Shown here piece by piece: positions 58,615-64,000 of a stretch of 64,000 nt of DNA. The DNA comes from Dryococelus australis. Lineage: Eukaryota; Arthropoda; Insecta; Phasmatodea; Phasmatidae. The notes under the pieces were generated by a model. It was not told the DNA's origin and ran no database searches. It saw only the letters and a program-made list of their open reading frames with translations. The stretch's first letter is position 1. Each line of letters begins with the position of its first letter. Made by a program: the position numbers and the translations under genes. The DNA is taken from positions 292,780,966-292,844,965 of the forward strand of contig CM057009.1 of the NCBI GenBank assembly GCA_029891345.1. The letters are read 5' to 3'.

Positions 58615-59240
58615 TTAATTTTTAAATATATTATGATAAAACTATAGTTTTTATTTCAACAGTTTGTACAGATCTCTTTAAATTTTTCATAAGATATATC
58701 GCCACCAACAAAATCACTATATATGTGTGTTAAATTTGTGTAGTCTTGTCTAAATGTACCTTGAAAATTAGTATTGTCTCTCACCAGTTGCTGTGGCACC
58801 CTCGAATATGTTTATGTCAAATAAAGAACATCAATAGTTTTATGTCTTCCCATAGTAAAATATTCGCAGATGACATCATGGTTTTTTTAAATGACATTGT
58901 CAAATATTACCAGAAACTTGTTTTCACACTAATATAGTGGAATCATTTCATCATTGCGATTTTATAAAAAGCCATCTTTTCACTAAACACTTTGGATATT
59001 GCATCGAAGTATTTTTGTAATGCAATATATCTATGTTGGTTTAAACTTTTTGAGCAAATACACAATTTATTAAAATTTTGCTATCCTGGCTTATAAATAA
59101 AATTAATCATCATGTTGGTTTGTTCAAATTACTAGGCCCAACAATTAAGCCTCTTATGTTATCATGCAATAATTCACCATTATTTTTATATTTAATTTTC
59201 TTCAGAAATTTAAACACCAAACCACCCCCCACCCCCATTA
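58615..59240 (-). pseudogene. FtsK/HerA-type genome-packaging ATPase, broken
   Basis: On the minus strand LIVGPSNLNKPT (about 59147-59112) occupies the Walker A position, but the usual Gly-Lys-Thr is altered to Asn-Lys-Pro-Thr. Downstream pieces are FIYKPG, RYIALQKYFDAISKVFSEK and ILLWEDIKLLMFFI (the region after Walker B). FQGTFRQDYTNLTHIYSDFV and GGDISYEKFKEIC (about 58760-58660) are close to the family's conserved C-terminal segment. In Polintons this ATPase pumps DNA into capsids. Numerous stops and frameshifts are present, and the 5' end is unclear. Confidence 0.72.
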
Positions 59241-59287
59241 TCTTTTCCCATTTAATATGATAATTTTTGTAATAAATTGATAATAAC

Positions 59288-59985
59288 GTGTTTAAGTTAG
59301 CAAATAATAGTTCCTTTCTAAGGAAGAAGGTATGCTATGATATAATTCTTCAAGACAAATTTATTGTTTTGATTAGTTTTCATACGAAATTTTTAGCTCC
59401 TAATATAGACAACAATACTATAACAACAATTGAAAAAATGAATGCTGTCATTGATAAAAATGAAATTATCACTATTCCTTAAAAACAATACCTAAGATTG
59501 AATATTTAAAGGAAACTATAAAAATAATTGTCCCATTTTCAACAAATATAATTTAACTCACATCAGACAATGTGAAAAAATAGAGCTGCGGTTGAATCTA
59601 AGTTTGATATTAAACTTGACGATCGAATATCTGATATGCTTGGTTTTGAGAGAAATGTGCTTATTGAAAAAGACAAAGTTGTTGTAGGCACTAGGTTAAC
59701 TAATTTTAATTAATTTAAAACAATAGATGTTCATTGTAATTTACACTATGGAATGTTTATAAAATATGACGAATCTAATCATTTAGAAACTCATATAGTG
59801 ACTAGTTTTCCACCAAAAACTATGTTTGGCTTCAGAGATTATGGTAGTTAAGATCCACCATCTTCAACTTTTTATTGAATAAATTATGAGCAGTTTAATC
59901 ACATTGTTTTATAAATTAGGGATGAAAATTGTAAACTGATTGATTTAGATTGGTTATGATATCGATATTATTTTGGAAATTAAAG
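59288..59985 (+). pseudogene. Penton-like minor capsid protein (single jelly roll), broken
   Basis: A Met at 59288 opens a frame of 64 codons ending KNEIITIP and a stop. Pieces further on include DDRISDMLGFERNVLIEKDK (about 59619-59678), IDVHCNLHYGMFI (about 59723-59762) and an end DENCKLIDLD (about 59920-59950). The segments L-GF, then I-x-V-H-C-N-L, then D-x-x-x-L-I-D are landmarks of the Polinton penton homologue, which forms capsid vertices. The family call rests on these short matches. It is convergent with the polymerase at its 3' side and starts about 50 bp from the start of the divergent ATPase. Confidence 0.62.
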
Positions 59986-60022
59986 ATGTATAAATTATAA
60001 TAATATAAAAATTAATTAAAAA

Positions 60023-63000
60023 TTATACATTTTGATACACATATGGTAATGTATCTATTTTATTTTCTAGTATAATCATTTTGTCATCATAAGGACTTAA
60101 TGCAAATTTAATAACTTATAGTGTATATATTTCATGCTTTCGCTCCTTATTAAATTCATTGTTCTATATTCTATTTTCTCTTAAAACAAACAATTCTTGT
60201 AGTCCTCAAATATAATTCTCTTGTTAACAAAACACTTCTGTACACCTTTTGATCTTTTATTTTTTTTATTATCAACTGTATATGTATACATTTTTTTCTT
60301 AAACCAACAAATTCTTTCATAATTTCCCATTGCATTTGTCTTTCATCTTACCTATAACTTTCTTATTTATGTGTGGCATTTTATAGATATTGTCATTTGA
60401 ATAATCACTTGTCAAATTTGTCTATCATTGTTTTCATATCTTTGTAAAATACTTCCATTTTTATGTTATAAATTTACAAATCAGTGTCCTGATAGTACAT
60501 TTCTATTTTATTACCATATTTAGGATTCATTACTTTATAAAGAAAAGTCATACATTTATGCTTTCGTTAGACATAAAATTGTCACACCATCATAAATAGG
60601 GTTTTTCAATTTTACACTTGTTTAATTCATATGTATGGCCATAAGATTCCAATTAAATATAGCACTTCTTTTGAATTTTTGAAATTTGGGTTTCCTACTA
60701 ATTTTTCACAAACTTTTCCATTTGATATCAGTCTTATACCTACTCTATTCCTAATAGTTTCCATAGTTTTACCAGACTCAGAATTATTCAACAGTTTATA
60801 AAAATCATTTTCAAAGTCATTTTTAGCATTAGTTTTCATTGATGTATTTAAATCTATGTATTTCTTCAACCAATCAGACTGATTAGACTTCAATATTCTA
60901 TGTATTTTATTATGTTCTAATCCATTATTTAGACACTGTTTTAAATTACAATAGTGTATTACATACTTTTATTTATTAAGTAAAGTTTTTAATAATTTAG
61001 ACTGATTTGTTCCTGGAACTACCTTAATTTCTGGACAAAATGGAAGATTTTTATGTAATTTATGTAGATCTTGGGGATACTCTAAATCTATTTCTAAAAT
61101 ATAACCATGATCCTAAACATACTTAATATTTGATATATAATTTTGCCAAAAATCTAATTTTAATTCTGTTAAATCAACCCATTCGAAACCATCATATGGT
61201 AAATATTGTGACATTGCCCGACCATATAAATTATTAGCATCCAGATATGCTAAATAGTTTTACTCTTGATTCGGATTAAAATATTCTAAATATTTGTTAT
61301 TGGCTTTAACATATCGCTTACAACATTGCAATATTCCACATCTAATTCCATTTTAAATAATTTAAAAAATATAATATTTATGTAATACATATTGTGCTTG
61401 TTTAGTCATTTTTAACATAGCATCACAATATAATCCGGGTGCTTTAATTCCTTGCAGGGTCTATGTCATATGCATTTACACACATATTTCTAAATTTTTC
61501 TAATATATCTCCTAACAATAATACATCACTCTTTAAATATAAATTGTGTAATTTGCCAAGATTTTTAATGTTAAAATGATTCCATACACATTTTGCAGGC
61601 TCAAAATCGGTATCAGATATGTCAGATTCATTTAAATTATCGCAATATTCACTCTTTGATGAAAGTTGAGTTCCTTAGAAATTTTTCCAACTATCCATAT
61701 AATCATATGGATAAACACCCCAGCTTATAACTAAATCTACTTGATATTTTGGAAAATGCTTTTAGGTGTGTTTCATTTGTTCTTTAGTTAAATTAGATGA
61801 TAATTTATCTAAACTGCTGACTATAAATTTCATTTTTAAATTTTCTGTTTCTTTCCCAAAAGTAATACACTTTTCTTCATTATTCGCAATTAAAACCATA
61901 TTTTTGTTATTATTTCCCAGCTCTGTAATAAATAAAGTAGCACCATCTCTGGCTAAGTTATGCAAATAAAAAGGGTAATTTTATTTGTAATATTCCACTT
62001 ATATGATCATGATGGTGTACTTTTTTACTGTCATTTGTATATTCACATTTGCATACAGCAAATTTTTCCATTTACATTATAATATTTTTTCTTCTTTTGT
62101 TAGTGGATGCATTGGTTCAAGTTGTGAATATATTTACCCATTTTCTTCTACTCACCTTTTTACTGATTGTTTAAACATCTTATGTGCACTTATGTGCATT
62201 AGACCTCGATATACTACTGAAGGCTTATAATCACCATAACAAGATACAATATAATAGTAAAAACCAGATGCTTCGTGCAATTGATATTTCATAGTATATG
62301 ATTCGTCATTCAACTGTAAATCAATGGTATTTATTCTTCATTAGTATAATTATATCTTTCTTTAAGTACCTCCTTATAAAGGCCATTATCAATGTCATCT
62401 TGGCTTAAAATTGGAAATTTTTAGATAAGGTTAAATTTACTTATTTCTCTTTGGTTTGATTTAGTTGTTGATATTTTCTTTAAAATTGATTCTAAATCGG
62501 GATATTGTGAAAGGAACCTTCATTGTTTGTTGTAATTCTTAAATTTTATTTGTTCTCCTTTCAAAGGTAAAATGATTCTTACTGATAAATTTTTAGAACA
62601 GTCTTCTGTATGTTTATTTAGTTTTTCTTGAGAATGAAATAATTGAATACACATATCACATACATAAGTTTTACTTTTATGATTTTTTTGTGCTGAAACT
62701 AATCTAGATAAATATTTTATCCAACAATAATGCAGATTTTTATCATCTTTGAAATAAAATAGATTCATGTGCTTATCCTTTTTATTTATGTAAGTTTTAG
62801 TGGATATACTGTAGCCTTATCTTCAATAGAGTAAACATTTATGGATGTTTCAATTTGATATATATATATTTGGTATATCATCAATTTTTATAGGATATTC
62901 ATATTCATCAATTACTTTATCAATATTAAGCCCCACATTTATGTAGTTAGTAACTCTTTGCGGATCATTTTCTGCTGGATCCAATGCTGATTTTGTTGAC

Positions 63001-63900
63001 AAAAGGAAGCATTTTTGATCATCTTTATTCGCATTAATATATACTTGTTTCTTCTTAATAGATTCTGATAGATCAATATATGATGCTCCATTTAAAAGAT
63101 TATACTTATTTATTGCTAGTTGTATTCCAATTATTTTATCTAAAGCCATTCCTGGACCACTTTTTTGAAATTCAGATAATTATGATAAAATTTCTTGTTT
63201 TATAATTTTATAAATCTTTATAAATTCTCCTTCATTTAATATTCTATGTTGAATTACAGAAATGTAAATAATTCTACTTGATTATTAACTTGCTTACGAC
63301 AATTGGTATATAATTTAATGCTACTTTTCAGCCCTCTAAATGTTCTAAGATGATAATGTATTATTTCAAAAACCTTATTTTTCCTGAAGTTAAACATGAA
63401 TTAGGCTGCACTAAATTAAAGGAATTCTCAGCGTTATATGTTGATATCCTACTTTTGAAAGCTTTATTTGCTAAGAATTTTTTATTGGTTCCTCTATTTC
63501 TTTTGCTTATGAATACGTTAGTAGAATATGGGAATATTTCTTTTAATTATTTTCTATCTTGCTTATATAATTCATTCATATTGGCATCTGATAAGGGTAA
63601 ATTTGTAAAATTGTCCTTTGTTATCTATTATGTTACCCGCTTACTTTTATTTACAGGTTGTACAAACAGATTATTAGAGAATGGAATTGTTTTTTTAATT
63701 CATTTCTATCTTTTGAATATAGTTGTTTGATACTGACATATGAAAGTCGTAAATTTGAAAATTTTGTTTTCTCAGCTCGTCTATAATAAATGGTATAATC
63801 GCCATAATTAAATCAGCTTTCCTTAGATTATATATACATATTTTTTATGTTGAACCTTTTAGATTTAGAGCTTAATTCTGCAAATGTTAAATAATTTAGA
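60023..63900 (-). pseudogene. polB: Protein-primed DNA polymerase B (Polinton type), broken
   Basis: Minus-strand relics follow the family order. The N-terminal region includes FQKSGPGMALDKI, YIDLSESIKKKQVYI and DQKCFLLSTKSALDP (63170-62990). A Cys/His motif YVCDMCIQLFHSQEKLNKHT ends in EDC (about 62665-62600). Exonuclease-like pieces are YPDLES (about 62505), HNLARDGATLFITELG (61962-61915) and LYLKSDVLLL (about 61543-61514). Polymerase motif A reads YLDANNLYGRAM (about 61250-61215), motif B reads KLLNNSESGKTM (about 60797-60760), and motif C keeps DTD (about 60490-60482). The C-terminus reads KEFVGLRKKMYTYTVD, with a stop at 60023. It replicates element DNA from a protein primer. About 1290 codons in length, with many stops and frameshifts. 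The N-terminus beyond 63200 is poorly readable. Confidence 0.88.
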
Positions 63901-64000
63901 TTCTCCATAGGATTTTTATATTTATATTATCTTGTTTGAATAATACTTGTAATAAGATAATCTTTATGAAATTTATATAAATTTTTTATTTTTTATTCTC

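Larger units (their letters stand above)
58611..64000 (-). mobile_element. Polinton/Maverick half, polymerase end, runs off window
   Basis: Relics of a packaging ATPase (-), a penton-like minor capsid protein (+) and a protein-primed DNA polymerase B (-) are adjacent. All three are Polinton hallmarks, and all are broken. The polymerase N-terminus points to the right window edge, where the terminus is expected. The gene set does not overlap that of 50780-54870. Confidence 0.85.

Noticed and set aside
63350..63730. 126-codon hydrophobic plus-strand frame
   Set aside because: It lies opposite the degraded polymerase N-terminal region. Its hydrophobic composition comes from complementing Lys/Asn-rich coding sequence.
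50780..64000. A complete, active endogenous virus
   Set aside because: Every gene has stops or frameshifts, the major capsid gene was not found, and only one putative terminus is visible.

Overview
The window is AT-rich animal DNA, most likely arthropod and probably insect. I infer this from degraded Polinton/Maverick (adintovirus-like) genes of the kind common in arthropod genomes, a hAT transposase relic with TTF zinc finger and DUF4371 blocks, tRNA-derived SINEs and many MITEs. No sequence fixes the species. I found no intact host gene and no intact transposon gene; every recognisable reading frame is broken.

Layout. 1-9.9 kb is a dense mosaic of short elements: an inverted-repeat element at 1-1232 holding a tRNA-like unit and a nested MITE, two more copies of that MITE (family A, 2980-3417 and 5017-5436), a related MITE (family B, 3434-3859), SINE remnants, one CpG-rich patch (3890-4190) and an old tandem-repeat family (5.83-7.48 kb). 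9.9-12.6 kb is mostly unassigned with microsatellites. 12.6-18.7 kb is a second copy of that old repeat, split by a 4.2 kb foldback element (12747-16953). Each arm of the foldback carries a zinc-finger gene fragment and a three-copy subrepeat rich in TCAAGGTCA-type nuclear-receptor half-sites. 19.9-21.4 kb holds SINEs, a 300 bp inverted repeat around (TA)n, and transposon subterminal repeats.

22507-50779 is one continuous satellite array of about 28.3 kb, with 105-117 bp monomers and an estimated 250 copies. It starts just inside a left terminus of MITE family A, and every monomer contains a stretch resembling that MITE's opposite terminus. The array therefore looks like a satellite born by tandem growth inside a MITE. 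Its distal part (about 38-50.8 kb) shows multi-monomer, higher-order duplication.

50780-54870 (+ strand) is a decayed Polinton half: an unassigned gene, a phospholipase-A2-like protein, a pX-like protein, an adenain-like protease, a fibre-like protein, a small gene, a zinc ribbon, an rve integrase and a putative terminus. A hAT relic (55071-58090) and a tRNA-SINE (58091-58360) follow. 58611-64000 is a second Polinton half: packaging ATPase (-), penton-like minor capsid (+) and protein-primed DNA polymerase B (-), running off the window. The halves carry complementary gene sets, but their outer ends point the same way, so they are either one element with an inverted half or two separate insertions. 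The major capsid gene was not found.
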